Shown here piece after piece: positions 44,402-52,389 of a DNA stretch of 64,000 nt. The DNA lies in contig NZ_RCCE01000006.1 in NCBI RefSeq assembly GCF_003663885.1, positions 248,001 to 312,000 on the forward strand, written 5' to 3'. The translations under genes and the position numbers were made by a program. Origin of the DNA: Litoreibacter meonggei (GTDB lineage Bacteria; Pseudomonadota; Alphaproteobacteria; Rhodobacterales; Rhodobacteraceae). The stretch's first letter is position 1. Every line of letters begins with the position of its first letter. The notes under the pieces are model-generated. The model saw only the letters and a program-made list of their open reading frames with translations. It was not told where the DNA came from and did no database searches.

Positions 44402-45510
44402 CACAGACGCTTTTCCGACACAGGATCAAACAGGCTGACCTTGCTCATATCGACTTCGAAATCCATCGTGACGCCCGGGGCTGGCGCTTCATCCGGTTCG
44501 CACACGATGATCGCGGATTGACCTGCAATTTCCCCCATCAAAATGGTCTCGGAGCCGGTCGGCTCATCCATTTCAACCGTGACCGGAACAATCACCGACG
44601 CGCGCCCTTTGCGGTCTGCGCGCCCTTCCGAGGCGGGGCTGAAATGCTCAGGACGCGCACCGAACGTCACTGCCTGCCCGTCCGACAATGCCCCGTGGGC
44701 GCCATTGATCAACGGCAGAACGGTTCCGTCGCCACCATCCAGCACAAGCCCGAAACCGCCATCCGTTGACACGACTTTCGCGGCGAAGAAATTCATGTTA
44801 GGCGAGCCCATGAACCCCGCGACAAAGACATTCGCAGGTGTCTCGTAAATAGCTTTGGGGGTATCATATTGCTGCAACACGCCTTGGTGCATGACCGCAA
44901 TACGGGTGGCGAGCGTCATGGCCTCGATCTGGTCATGGGTCACGTAAACCGTTGTCCGCCCGACCCTCTGGTGCAGCTTCTTGATCTCGCTGCGCATCTC
45001 GACGCGTAGCTTGGCATCCAGATTGGACAGCGGTTCATCAAACAAGAACAGCTTGGGATCCCGCACCAGCGCGCGGCCCATCGCAACCCGCTGACGCTGT
45101 CCGCCCGACAGCTGGCCGGGTTTGCGCTGCAACAGCGGCTCTATCTGCAACAGGTTGGCGACACGCTCGACCGTCTTGTCCTGTGTCGCCTTGTCGATGT
45201 TGCGACACTCCATCCCGAAGGTCATGTTCTGGCGCACGGTCATGGTCGGGTACAGCGCGTAGGACTGGAACACCATCGCGATGTCGCGGTCTTTGGGCGC
45301 TTCGTTGTTCACCACCTTGTCTTCGATAATCACTTCGCCAGAGCTCACGCTCTCTAGCCCCGCAATGATCGACAGCAAGGTGGACTTGCCGCAGCCCGAA
45401 GGCCCGACAAGGGCCACGAACTCGCCCGAGTCCGCCTCCAGATTGATGTCTTTCAGGACCTCCACCGAGCCGAAACTCTTGCGCAAATTCTTGATCTGTA
45501 AAGATGACAT
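44401..45510 (-). CDS. Sugar ABC transporter ATPase (UgpC/MalK type)
   Basis: ATP-binding subunit of 369 aa. Walker A is GPSGCGKST (from about residue 36), signature LSGGQRQRVAMGRAL, Walker B LFLFDEPLSNLDAKLR, H-loop VYVTHDQIEAMTLA, and a C-terminal TOBE/MalK regulatory domain (FGARPEHFSPAS, HGALSDGQAVTF). It follows the second permease by 12 bp and energises the carbohydrate (CUT1) importer encoded by the three genes upstream. Confidence 0.94.
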   Translation of the reverse strand: MSSLQIKNLRKSFGSVEVLKDINLEADSGEFVALVGPSGCGKSTLLSIIAGLESVSSGEVIIEDKVVNNEAPKDRDIAMVFQSYALYPTMTVRQNMTFGMECRNIDKATQDKTVERVANLLQIEPLLQRKPGQLSGGQRQRVAMGRALVRDPKLFLFDEPLSNLDAKLRVEMRSEIKKLHQRVGRTTVYVTHDQIEAMTLATRIAVMHQGVLQQYDTPKAIYETPANVFVAGFMGSPNMNFFAAKVVSTDGGFGLVLDGGDGTVLPLINGAHGALSDGQAVTFGARPEHFSPASEGRADRKGRASVIVPVTVEMDEPTGSETILMGEIAGQSAIIVCEPDEAPAPGVTMDFEVDMSKVSLFDPVSEKRL

Positions 45511-45522
45511 TACGCGATCTCC

Positions 45523-46422
45523 TTATTTCACAGCGCCAGAGGTCAAACCCCGGACAAAATATTTCCCACCGAAGACGTAGACCAGCAAAGGAGGCAGCGC
45601 CGCGAAGATGACCGAGGCCGCCTCGACATTGTAATGCCGCTCTCCGGTGCCAGAGCCAGAGAAGGCCACGATGGCCGAGGTGATGGGTTGATTGGACCCT
45701 GACGTGAAGACAGTGCCATAGAGGAATTCGTTCCAGATGCCGGTGAATTGCCAGATCACGCAGACGATCAGGATCGGCGGCGACAAGGGCAGCATGATCC
45801 GCCAGAAGATGCGCCAGAACCCTGCCCCGTCGATACGCGCAGCTTTGATCAGATCGTCCGGCACCGCCACGAAGTAGTTGCGGCAGAATAGAGTGGTGAA
45901 GCTGATCCCTTGGATCGTGTGGACCAAGACCAAGCCACCGATCGTGTTAGACACGCCCAGTTTGCCAAGCACGAAGGCCCAAGGCAGCAAGGTCATTTGC
46001 GCAGGCAGAAAGACGCCCAGCGTGATCAGGCCAAACACCCATGCGTCATACTTGAACCGCCACTTGGACAACGCATAGCCGTTCACCAAACCAAAGGCGG
46101 TGGACAGGACGGTGGCGGGCACGGTCATTAACAGCGTGTTGACGAAGTACCGAGACACTCCTTCGCAATTGCCGCCTATGCAGAACGTGCTCCATGCCTC
46201 GCCCCAATAGGACCAGCTCATGGTGTTCGGGGCCGAGATAAAGCCCTCGCGCACGATCTCTTCCAACGGGCGGTAGGCGTTTATGAAGATGATGAACAGC
46301 GGCGACATATAGAGCAGCGCGAAGAACGTGAGAAGCCCGTAGACAATCGTCTTGGAGCGGATTTGCTTTGCGCGGCTGCCCGTTGACAGCGGATCAAACG
46401 CTTGATGGACTGCTTCAGCCAT
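45523..46422 (-). CDS. Carbohydrate ABC permease (MalG type)
   Basis: Inner-membrane permease of 299 aa from the ATG at 46422, overlapping the first permease gene by 8 bp; an in-frame extension to 46497 is shadowed by that gene. Six hydrophobic segments are visible, and the ABC EAA loop is DDLIKAARIDGAGFWRIFWRIMLPLSPP (in parts). The C-terminus VYVFGGKYFVRGLTSGAVK is typical of MalG-like CUT1 permeases. Confidence 0.93.
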   Translation of the reverse strand: MAEAVHQAFDPLSTGSRAKQIRSKTIVYGLLTFFALLYMSPLFIIFINAYRPLEEIVREGFISAPNTMSWSYWGEAWSTFCIGGNCEGVSRYFVNTLLMTVPATVLSTAFGLVNGYALSKWRFKYDAWVFGLITLGVFLPAQMTLLPWAFVLGKLGVSNTIGGLVLVHTIQGISFTTLFCRNYFVAVPDDLIKAARIDGAGFWRIFWRIMLPLSPPILIVCVIWQFTGIWNEFLYGTVFTSGSNQPITSAIVAFSGSGTGERHYNVEAASVIFAALPPLLVYVFGGKYFVRGLTSGAVK

Positions 46423-47320
46423 GACGCTGGCCCTCCTTCTTGGCTTGCCAGTTGGTCCACAACACGTAAGGCACGATGACCATGGCCAGCGCGACAAGGA
46501 TCATCACCGCCGCCGCCGCCCCTTGGGCGATCTGCCCGCGTTGGAACATCAGATCGTAAACCACGATGGCAGGCACAGTTGTGGCGACGCCCGGCCCGCC
46601 TTGGGTCAGGGCGACCACAAGGTCATAGGTCTTGATCGCGAATTGCAGCAGCACCACCGTCACGGCGATAAAGATCGGCCAGATCGTCGGCAAAATAACT
46701 TTGCGATAAATCCGCGGCATGGACGCCCCGTCGATCTGCGCCGCTTTTACCAGATCACCATCGACCGACCGCAGCCCGGCCAAGATCAACGCCATGGCAA
46801 AGCCGGACGCGTGCCAGATACCGGTGAAGATGACGACGTAAAGCGCCATATCGCGGTCCGTGATCCAGTCGAAATTCGCACTGATCCAGCCCAGGTCGTT
46901 CAACGCGCGCTCGACGCCGGTTTGCGGGTGAAAAATCCAACGCCAGACGGTTCCGGTCACAATGAACGAGATCGCGAGCGGGTAGAGAAAGATGGTGCGC
47001 CACACGGATTCGAACCGGACGCGCTGGTCGATAAGGATCGCCAGAAGCGAGCCGATGAACAGCGATCCGACGACATAAAGCGCGCCGAACACGAACAGGT
47101 TTTGGTAGGACACGACCCATCGCTTGCTTTGCCACAACGCCGCGTATTCTCCGAAGCCGCCATAGGCCATGTTGGGCAACAGGGTCGACTGCGACACGGA
47201 AATCCAAAGCGTCCAGAGCGAGAAAACCACGACATACATAAAGGCCGCAACGAGTGTTGGGATCAGGACAAGCTGCGGCGTCTTTTCCGCCAACCGGCTC
47301 CCGAGTGATCGTTTGGTCAT
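46415..47320 (-). CDS. Carbohydrate ABC permease (MalF type)
   Basis: Inner-membrane permease of 301 aa with about six hydrophobic segments. The EAA motif is in LVKAAQIDGASMPRIYRKVI and LPTIWPIFIAVTVVLLQF. A long opposite-strand open frame (46421-47308) over the same DNA is rich in Asp, Arg and His without family features and is a shadow. It forms the heterodimeric channel with the next gene product. Confidence 0.93.
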   Translation of the reverse strand: MTKRSLGSRLAEKTPQLVLIPTLVAAFMYVVVFSLWTLWISVSQSTLLPNMAYGGFGEYAALWQSKRWVVSYQNLFVFGALYVVGSLFIGSLLAILIDQRVRFESVWRTIFLYPLAISFIVTGTVWRWIFHPQTGVERALNDLGWISANFDWITDRDMALYVVIFTGIWHASGFAMALILAGLRSVDGDLVKAAQIDGASMPRIYRKVILPTIWPIFIAVTVVLLQFAIKTYDLVVALTQGGPGVATTVPAIVVYDLMFQRGQIAQGAAAAVMILVALAMVIVPYVLWTNWQAKKEGQRHG

Positions 47321-47352
47321 GGTGTGTCCTCCAGCAAAAGCATGGGCTAGGT

Positions 47353-47382
47353 CCGCGCCAGCAAGGGAGATTACTGGCGCGG
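47353..47382 (-). other. Hairpin between sugar-binding protein and permease genes
   Basis: CCGCGCCAG (47353-47361) and CTGGCGCGG (47374-47382) are perfect 9-bp arms with a 12-nt loop, 18 bases downstream of the binding-protein stop codon. No T-run follows. It likely stabilises the binding-protein mRNA segment. Confidence 0.6.
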
Positions 47383-47399
47383 GTCTTTACAGGCGGGGC

Positions 47400-48671
47400 T
47401 TAGCTTTGCAGCTCGACCGCATCTGCAAGCTGGTTCGCAGCTTCTTCAGGGGTGATCGAGTCGTCGGCGACGAACTCGGTGATCACTTCCATCATCGCGC
47501 CACGGAACTTCTGCAAAACGGTCATGTTATGCGCCATGGAGCGGACCAATGTGCCCTCAGACACCGATGCCTTGAGGTCGGCCAAGCCCTGTTGCTGGCA
47601 TTGGGTGAAACCACCCTTGGACAAGTCCACATCCGTGCGGGACGGAATGGACCCCTTGGCCACATTGAACGTCACCTGAAATTCCGGTGACATGATCGTG
47701 CTGGCCAGCAGTTTTTGACCTTCGATGTAGTCGGGGTCGGATTGCTGGAAAAACACCACAGAGTCAGCGTTCAGGATGAAGCCGTTACCACCCCAGTTCA
47801 CGGGCGTCTGGTTGCACAGGTAGTCCTCGCCCTCTTTGAAGCCAGCCAGATTGGCCGAGGCGACGGTCCAGTCGCCCATCAGGAAGAACGCCGCTTCTCC
47901 CGTCATGGTCATCGTCATCGACTGCTCCCACGAGCGACCATTGATGCCGTCATCCATGTAGCCAACCATTTTGCGCAGCTGCGCAAACGCGTCGATCATG
48001 CCTTGGCTGCGCATCGCGTCGACATCGGCTTCCTGAAACGCTTTGCGGTACAGGTCGATATCCATGCCATAGACAACACTGTCGAAGGTCGTGGCATCGG
48101 ACCAGTCGGCGGCACCGTGCGCGATACAGGTGTGGCCTGCGGCAACGATCTTGTCGCATGCGGCATTGAAATCATCCCATGTTTTCGGAACGTCTAGCCC
48201 CAGCTCGTTCAGGATCTTGGTGGAGCTGTACAGCCAGTTGACACGGTGGATGTTCATCGGCGCCGCGACCCAGCTTCCGGTCGGCTTCATCACCGACGTC
48301 AGCTCGGGTGCTACGACATCATCCCAGCCTTCCGCCGCTGCAACCTCGTCTAGATTGGCAGTTGTGCCTGTCGAGTTCCATTCCGCAATTTCAGGGCCTT
48401 TCAACTGCACCGCAGCCGGTGCGTTGCCGGCAACAATATCAGAGCGCAGCTTGGCCAGCGTGTTGGACGTGTGGCCGGAAATCGCGGTTTGCTCCCATGT
48501 GCCGCCAGCGGCTTCGAACATCTCGCCCAGCTTGGCAATCGCCGCCGCCTCCGAGCCTTGCGCCCATTGGTGCATCATGTTGGTTTTCGGCTCCGCCTGT
48601 GCGGCTGTCGCCAAAGCGGCGATCGCGAGCACTGAAGCCGTCGTCAGCGTATATGCTTTATTCAGTTTCAT
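47400..48671 (-). CDS. Carbohydrate ABC substrate-binding protein
   Basis: Periplasmic extracellular-solute-binding protein (family 1) of 423 aa with AAGGAG upstream of the ATG. A Sec signal (MKLNKAYTLTTASVLAIAAL, cleavage after QAE) precedes NMMHQWAQGSEAAAIAKLGEMF. GKLRSDIVAGNAPAAVQ-like and GEAAFFLMGDWTVASAN sequences are typical of MalE/UgpB sugar-binding proteins. The cluster's dehydrogenases suggest a neutral hexose, deoxyhexose or a short oligosaccharide as ligand (inferred). Confidence 0.92.
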   Translation of the reverse strand: MKLNKAYTLTTASVLAIAALATAAQAEPKTNMMHQWAQGSEAAAIAKLGEMFEAAGGTWEQTAISGHTSNTLAKLRSDIVAGNAPAAVQLKGPEIAEWNSTGTTANLDEVAAAEGWDDVVAPELTSVMKPTGSWVAAPMNIHRVNWLYSSTKILNELGLDVPKTWDDFNAACDKIVAAGHTCIAHGAADWSDATTFDSVVYGMDIDLYRKAFQEADVDAMRSQGMIDAFAQLRKMVGYMDDGINGRSWEQSMTMTMTGEAAFFLMGDWTVASANLAGFKEGEDYLCNQTPVNWGGNGFILNADSVVFFQQSDPDYIEGQKLLASTIMSPEFQVTFNVAKGSIPSRTDVDLSKGGFTQCQQQGLADLKASVSEGTLVRSMAHNMTVLQKFRGAMMEVITEFVADDSITPEEAANQLADAVELQS

Positions 48672-48726
48672 TTGGTTCTCCTTCTTTGAACCGGTTGGAA
48701 TTGGTCAACGCAGATTCTGCGCTGGT

Positions 48727-49473
48727 CTAGATAGAAATGCCCCCGTCAACATTGACGGTCTGGCCGATGACAAATGCGCCGCCATCCGAGCACAGCCATG
48801 CGCAAGCGCTGGCGATCTCGTCGGGTGAGGCAAACCGCCCGCCGGGTTGCCGGTCGAGAAACATCTTTTCCGCCGCCTCTAAGCTGCCCATGCTTTCGGC
48901 CAAATCGGCGATCCGCTGGCGCAGCGACGGCGTGTCTACAACGCCGGGACAGATCGCATTGAAGCGAATACCGTTTGGCAGGTAATCTGCGGCACAGGCC
49001 TTCATCAGTCCGATCACCCCGCCTTTGGCGGCGCCGTAAGCGGCACGGTTCGGATAGCCCTTCAGCGATGACGCAAGCGACGCGATCAAGATAACCGACC
49101 CACCGGCATCCAGCATGTGCGGCACGGCGGCCCTGACCACATGAAAGGCACTGTCGAGGCAAATGGATTGCGACTTGCGCCAGTCGGCATCTGTCGTCTC
49201 CAGCACGCTGCCATGATGCACAAAACCTACCGCGTGCGCGACGACATCAATCTGGCCAAGTGGCGACAGCCACGCCTCAACAGCCTTCGCGTTCGTCGCA
49301 TCCACGCCCGTCGCGGATACGGCGTCCAAACCGTCCAGCAAGCTGGCGTCAATGTCCGACACGTGGACCGTAGCACCCTCGGCAATCAACTTTTCAGCAA
49401 TCGCCCGCCCGATCCCCTGCCCCGCTGCGGTGACGCAAGCGACACGGCCTGATATGGAAGCCGCGGCGCTCAA
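48727..49473 (-). CDS. SDR, 2-keto-3-deoxy-L-fuconate dehydrogenase-like
   Basis: Short-chain dehydrogenase of 248 aa. GFVHHGSVLETTDADW, LIASLASSLKGYPNRAAYGA, RFNAICPGVVDTPSLRQRI and RQPGGRFASPDEIAS match the DHRS6/2-keto-3-deoxy-L-fuconate dehydrogenase pattern, enzymes that oxidise the C4 hydroxyl of a 2-keto-3-deoxy acid to a 2,4-diketo acid. The start overlaps the stop of the next upstream SDR gene as ATGA. With the diketo-acid hydrolase two genes upstream it defines an oxidative sugar acid route that ends in pyruvate plus a hydroxy acid. Confidence 0.82.
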   Translation of the reverse strand: MSAAASISGRVACVTAAGQGIGRAIAEKLIAEGATVHVSDIDASLLDGLDAVSATGVDATNAKAVEAWLSPLGQIDVVAHAVGFVHHGSVLETTDADWRKSQSICLDSAFHVVRAAVPHMLDAGGSVILIASLASSLKGYPNRAAYGAAKGGVIGLMKACAADYLPNGIRFNAICPGVVDTPSLRQRIADLAESMGSLEAAEKMFLDRQPGGRFASPDEIASACAWLCSDGGAFVIGQTVNVDGGISI

Positions 49474-50219
49474 TACGTGGCCCGCCCGCCAGAGACATCA
49501 AACACAGCCCCCGTCGTGAACGAGTTCTCCGCAGACGCGACCCACAACACCATGTTGGCGATTTCCTCCACGGTGACAAACCGGCCCCGCGGGATTTTCG
49601 ACAACATGAACTGCACGAAATCCTCGGACACCTGATCGAAGATGCGCGTTTTCGCCGCCGCCGGAGTGATGCAGTTCACCGCGATGTTCTGGCCTGCCAA
49701 CTCCTTGCCCAGCGACTTGGTCATGGCGATCACCGCCGCCTTGGACGTGGAATAGGCCGAGGCGTTCGGGTTGCCCTCTTTGCCCGCGATGGAGGCCACG
49801 TTCACGATGCGCCCATAGTCGCGCTCCATCATGCCCGGCACGACCGTGCGGCAGGTGTGGAACGTCCCGTCGACATTGACCGCCTGAACCTTCCGCCACG
49901 CATCTGCCGGATATTCTGCCAGCGGACCCGTCGGCCCCGCGACGCCAGCGCTGTTTATCAGCACATCGACCTTGCCAAACTTCGCCTCGGTCGCGGCTTG
50001 CGCGGCCTCGACGCTGGACAGATCACTGACATCGGTTTGCACCAATAGGCGATCACCTTCCGCAATCTCCATGACGCGCTCTTCAGGAGCACTGATATCC
50101 ATATCCCAGATCGCAACTTGCGCGCCCGAGACCGCCATGCGGTCCGCAATCGCGGCACCGATCCCGTTGCAGCCGCCCGTTATGGCCACAACCTGACCGG
50201 AGAAATCATAGCTGTTCAT
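49470..50219 (-). CDS. SDR-family oxidoreductase
   Basis: Short-chain dehydrogenase of 249 aa with AITGGCNGIGAAIADRMA, NSAGVAGPTGPLAEYP, VNVASIAGKEGNPNASAYST with the catalytic Tyr, SKAAVIAMTKSLGKELA and the C-terminus TTGAVFDVSGGRATY. Such SDRs often accompany fumarylacetoacetate-hydrolase-type genes in sugar acid operons. It overlaps both neighbours by ATGA. Its substrate is not clear; it could act on a sugar, a lactone precursor or a second hydroxyl of the keto-deoxy acid. Confidence 0.83.
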   Translation of the reverse strand: MNSYDFSGQVVAITGGCNGIGAAIADRMAVSGAQVAIWDMDISAPEERVMEIAEGDRLLVQTDVSDLSSVEAAQAATEAKFGKVDVLINSAGVAGPTGPLAEYPADAWRKVQAVNVDGTFHTCRTVVPGMMERDYGRIVNVASIAGKEGNPNASAYSTSKAAVIAMTKSLGKELAGQNIAVNCITPAAAKTRIFDQVSEDFVQFMLSKIPRGRFVTVEEIANMVLWVASAENSFTTGAVFDVSGGRATY

Positions 50220-51076
50220 TTGGTGCCTCCCAATGCGACAACGGTCTGTTTTTGCTCACCCAATCCGTCGATCCCAAGGCGCACTTCGTCGCCTTCGTTC
50301 AACCAAACAGGCGGCTTCATGCCCGCCCCGACACCCGGAGGCGTACCGGTGCAAATCAGATCGCCCGGCTCCAATCTGGTAAATTCGGACATGTAGCTGA
50401 CGATGGTTTTCACATCGAAAATCATCGTGTCCGTGTTGCCCGTCTGCATACGCTTGCCGTTCACATCCAGCCACATGCCAAGGCTTTGCACATCGGCAAC
50501 CTCGTCCTTGGTCGCCATGAACGGGCCGGTCGGGCAGAAATTGGGGAAGCTCTTGCCTTTGACCCACTGACCGGACCGCTCCATCTGCCATGCGCGCTCC
50601 GACACGTCATTGACCAGAACAAATCCGGCAACATGATCCATCGCCTCGTCCTTCGAGATATTCAGCGCGGGCTTGCCGATGATGATACCCAGCTCGACCT
50701 CCCAGTCGAGTTTGGTCATCTGCGGCGATTTCAGCAGGTCGTCATTCGGCCCGCAATAGGTCACGGTCGACTTGTTAAACAGGATCGGCTCTTCCGGAAC
50801 AGGCAGCCCCGCTTCGGCGGCGTGGTCGGAATAGTTCAGCCCGACGCACCAGATGTTGAACGGTTGCGCCACCGGTGGGGCCAGCCGTTTGCCCTCGATA
50901 TCCGCGACAGGCAGGCTTTTGGGATCAACCGCGGCCAAACGGTCCAGCAGCTCGGGCGAAAGCGTGCGTGGGCCGAAGTCCTCCACGATGGACGACGCAT
51001 CGCGCGCCACCCCATCGGCATCAATGATACAAGGAATTTTCGAGCTGGTGCGGTCACCATAACGGGAAAGTTTCAT
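50216..51076 (-). CDS. FAH-family hydrolase, 2,4-diketo-3-deoxy-sugar-acid hydrolase-like
   Basis: Fumarylacetoacetate-hydrolase-family enzyme of 286 aa from the ATG at 51076, overlapping the enolase-like gene by ATGA. Metal and active-site regions: WCVGLNYSDHAAEAG, EPILFNKSTVTYCGPNDDL, LDWEVELGIIIGKPA, VNDVSERAWQ, GKSFPNFCPTGPF and ICTGTPPGVGAG. Close relatives include 2,4-diketo-3-deoxy-L-fuconate hydrolase and ureidoglycolate-type lyases. Beside a keto-deoxy-fuconate-dehydrogenase-like SDR, cleavage of a 2,4-diketo acid to pyruvate and a 2-hydroxy acid is the likely reaction. Confidence 0.85.
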   Translation of the reverse strand: MKLSRYGDRTSSKIPCIIDADGVARDASSIVEDFGPRTLSPELLDRLAAVDPKSLPVADIEGKRLAPPVAQPFNIWCVGLNYSDHAAEAGLPVPEEPILFNKSTVTYCGPNDDLLKSPQMTKLDWEVELGIIIGKPALNISKDEAMDHVAGFVLVNDVSERAWQMERSGQWVKGKSFPNFCPTGPFMATKDEVADVQSLGMWLDVNGKRMQTGNTDTMIFDVKTIVSYMSEFTRLEPGDLICTGTPPGVGAGMKPPVWLNEGDEVRLGIDGLGEQKQTVVALGGTK

Positions 51077-52389
51077 GCTGCTGTGTCCTTTTGATTTTTC
51101 TTGCCCCACCACGTGGCGGCCAGCGGTGCGCCGCCGACAAAGCTACGGACGCCAAGCGTGTCCTGAATGCGCAGGCACTCGTTCCATTTGACCATGCGTT
51201 CGGAGCGGGTGAAGGAGCCGACTTTCAGCTGCCCGCCGCCAAGCCCCGTCGCCAGATGGCTGATGGAGACATCTTCTGTCTCGCCCGATCTGGCCGAGAC
51301 AATCGCGCCCCAGCCCTTCGCGCGGGCGGCGCGGAAAGTCTCGAGACTTTCCGACACGGTGCCGGCCTGATTGACCTTGATCAGCACCGCATTGCACGCC
51401 CCTTGGGCTTGCGCGTCGCGGACCAGATCCGCGTTGGTCACAAGATAGTCGTCCCCGATGATCTGTACCCGATCGCCAAAGCGGCGGGTAAATTCCACGG
51501 TTCCCGCAACATCATCTTCCGACAGCGGGTCCTCGATAGAGGCAATCGGATAGCTGTCCAGCCAACCGCCCAGCATGTCGATCATCTCGCCGCTGTCCAT
51601 GTCGCGATCTTCCAGCGCCAACCGGTAGCGCCCGTCCTTGCCGAACTCCGAGGCGGCAATATCCAGCGAGATCACAACACGGTCGCCCGGCGTCTCCCCT
51701 GCCTTCTCGATGGCTTGCACCAGTGTTTCCAGCGCCTCTTCGTTGCTGTCGAACATCGGCCACCAGCCGCCCTCGTCCGCCACACCGGCCAGCTTGCCTT
51801 TGGCTTTCATGATGTCACCGGCGGCGAAATAGACTTCGTTGGTGATCTCCATCACTTCATCAAAACTGGACGCCCCCGGCACCATGATCATGAAGTCCTG
51901 AATATCAACGCGCTGCCCCGCATGGGCCCCGCCACCGAATATCTGGATCTCAGGCAGTGGCAGCGACGGCGCATAACCCGTCATATCCGAGATGTGCCGC
52001 CAAAGCGGCTTGCCTGCATCCGCCGCAGCCGCGTGCATAATCGCCAGTGAGGTCGCCACCGTCGCGTTGCCGCCCAGCTTGTCCTTCAAGGGCGAGCCGT
52101 CCAAAGCCAGAATAGCAGCATCCGCGCCGCCTTGGTCCTGAACATCCAAGCCCTTTAAAGCCGCAGCAATCGGGCCATTCACGCTTTCCAGCGCGCGACG
52201 CACATTCTTGCCTTGCACGGACGGCCCACCGTCGCGCAAATCAATCGCCTCGCGCGTGCCCCGTGACGCGCCCGCAGGTGCAATCGCACGCCCCATCACG
52301 CCGTTTTCAAGCGTCACATCGACTTCCACCGTCGGATGGCCGCGAGAATCCCAGACACGCCGCCCGCTCACATTCTTGATGACACTCAC
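51073..52389 (-). CDS. Divergent enolase paralog
   Basis: Full-length enolase-fold protein of 438 aa (IKNVSGRRVWDSRGHPTVEV start; conserved SLDIAASEF, SIEDPLSEDD, IIGDDYLVTN). Metal ligands Asp243, Glu286, Asp313, the base Lys338 (IKVNQ), Lys389 (QLKVG), His156 and Glu206 (DEGG) are kept. The phosphate loop usually SHRSGETED reads SARSGETED, so the His is Ala366, and the usual QEFM is QDFM, so the proton-shuttle Glu is Asp165. The gene sits between a kinase and a diketo-acid hydrolase with 4-bp overlaps, not beside glycolytic or pyrG-type genes. A specialised dehydratase is likely; 2-phosphoglycerate activity is uncertain. Confidence 0.9.
   Translation of the reverse strand: MSVIKNVSGRRVWDSRGHPTVEVDVTLENGVMGRAIAPAGASRGTREAIDLRDGGPSVQGKNVRRALESVNGPIAAALKGLDVQDQGGADAAILALDGSPLKDKLGGNATVATSLAIMHAAAADAGKPLWRHISDMTGYAPSLPLPEIQIFGGGAHAGQRVDIQDFMIMVPGASSFDEVMEITNEVYFAAGDIMKAKGKLAGVADEGGWWPMFDSNEEALETLVQAIEKAGETPGDRVVISLDIAASEFGKDGRYRLALEDRDMDSGEMIDMLGGWLDSYPIASIEDPLSEDDVAGTVEFTRRFGDRVQIIGDDYLVTNADLVRDAQAQGACNAVLIKVNQAGTVSESLETFRAARAKGWGAIVSARSGETEDVSISHLATGLGGGQLKVGSFTRSERMVKWNECLRIQDTLGVRSFVGGAPLAATWWGKKNQKDTAA

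Noticed and set aside
46421-47308. Long plus-strand open frame opposite the MalF-type permease
   Set aside because: Biased composition (Asp, Arg, His rich), no motif, no ribosome binding site; it is the antisense shadow of a clear permease gene.
48689-48696. AACCGGTT palindrome upstream of the sugar-binding-protein gene as an operator
   Set aside because: Only 8 bp, single occurrence noticed, and inside an operon whose promoter lies at 53.4 kb; likely chance.
51073-52389. Housekeeping enolase
   Set aside because: Active-site substitutions (Ala366, Asp165) and a sugar-operon context argue against the main glycolytic enzyme, though low activity cannot be excluded.
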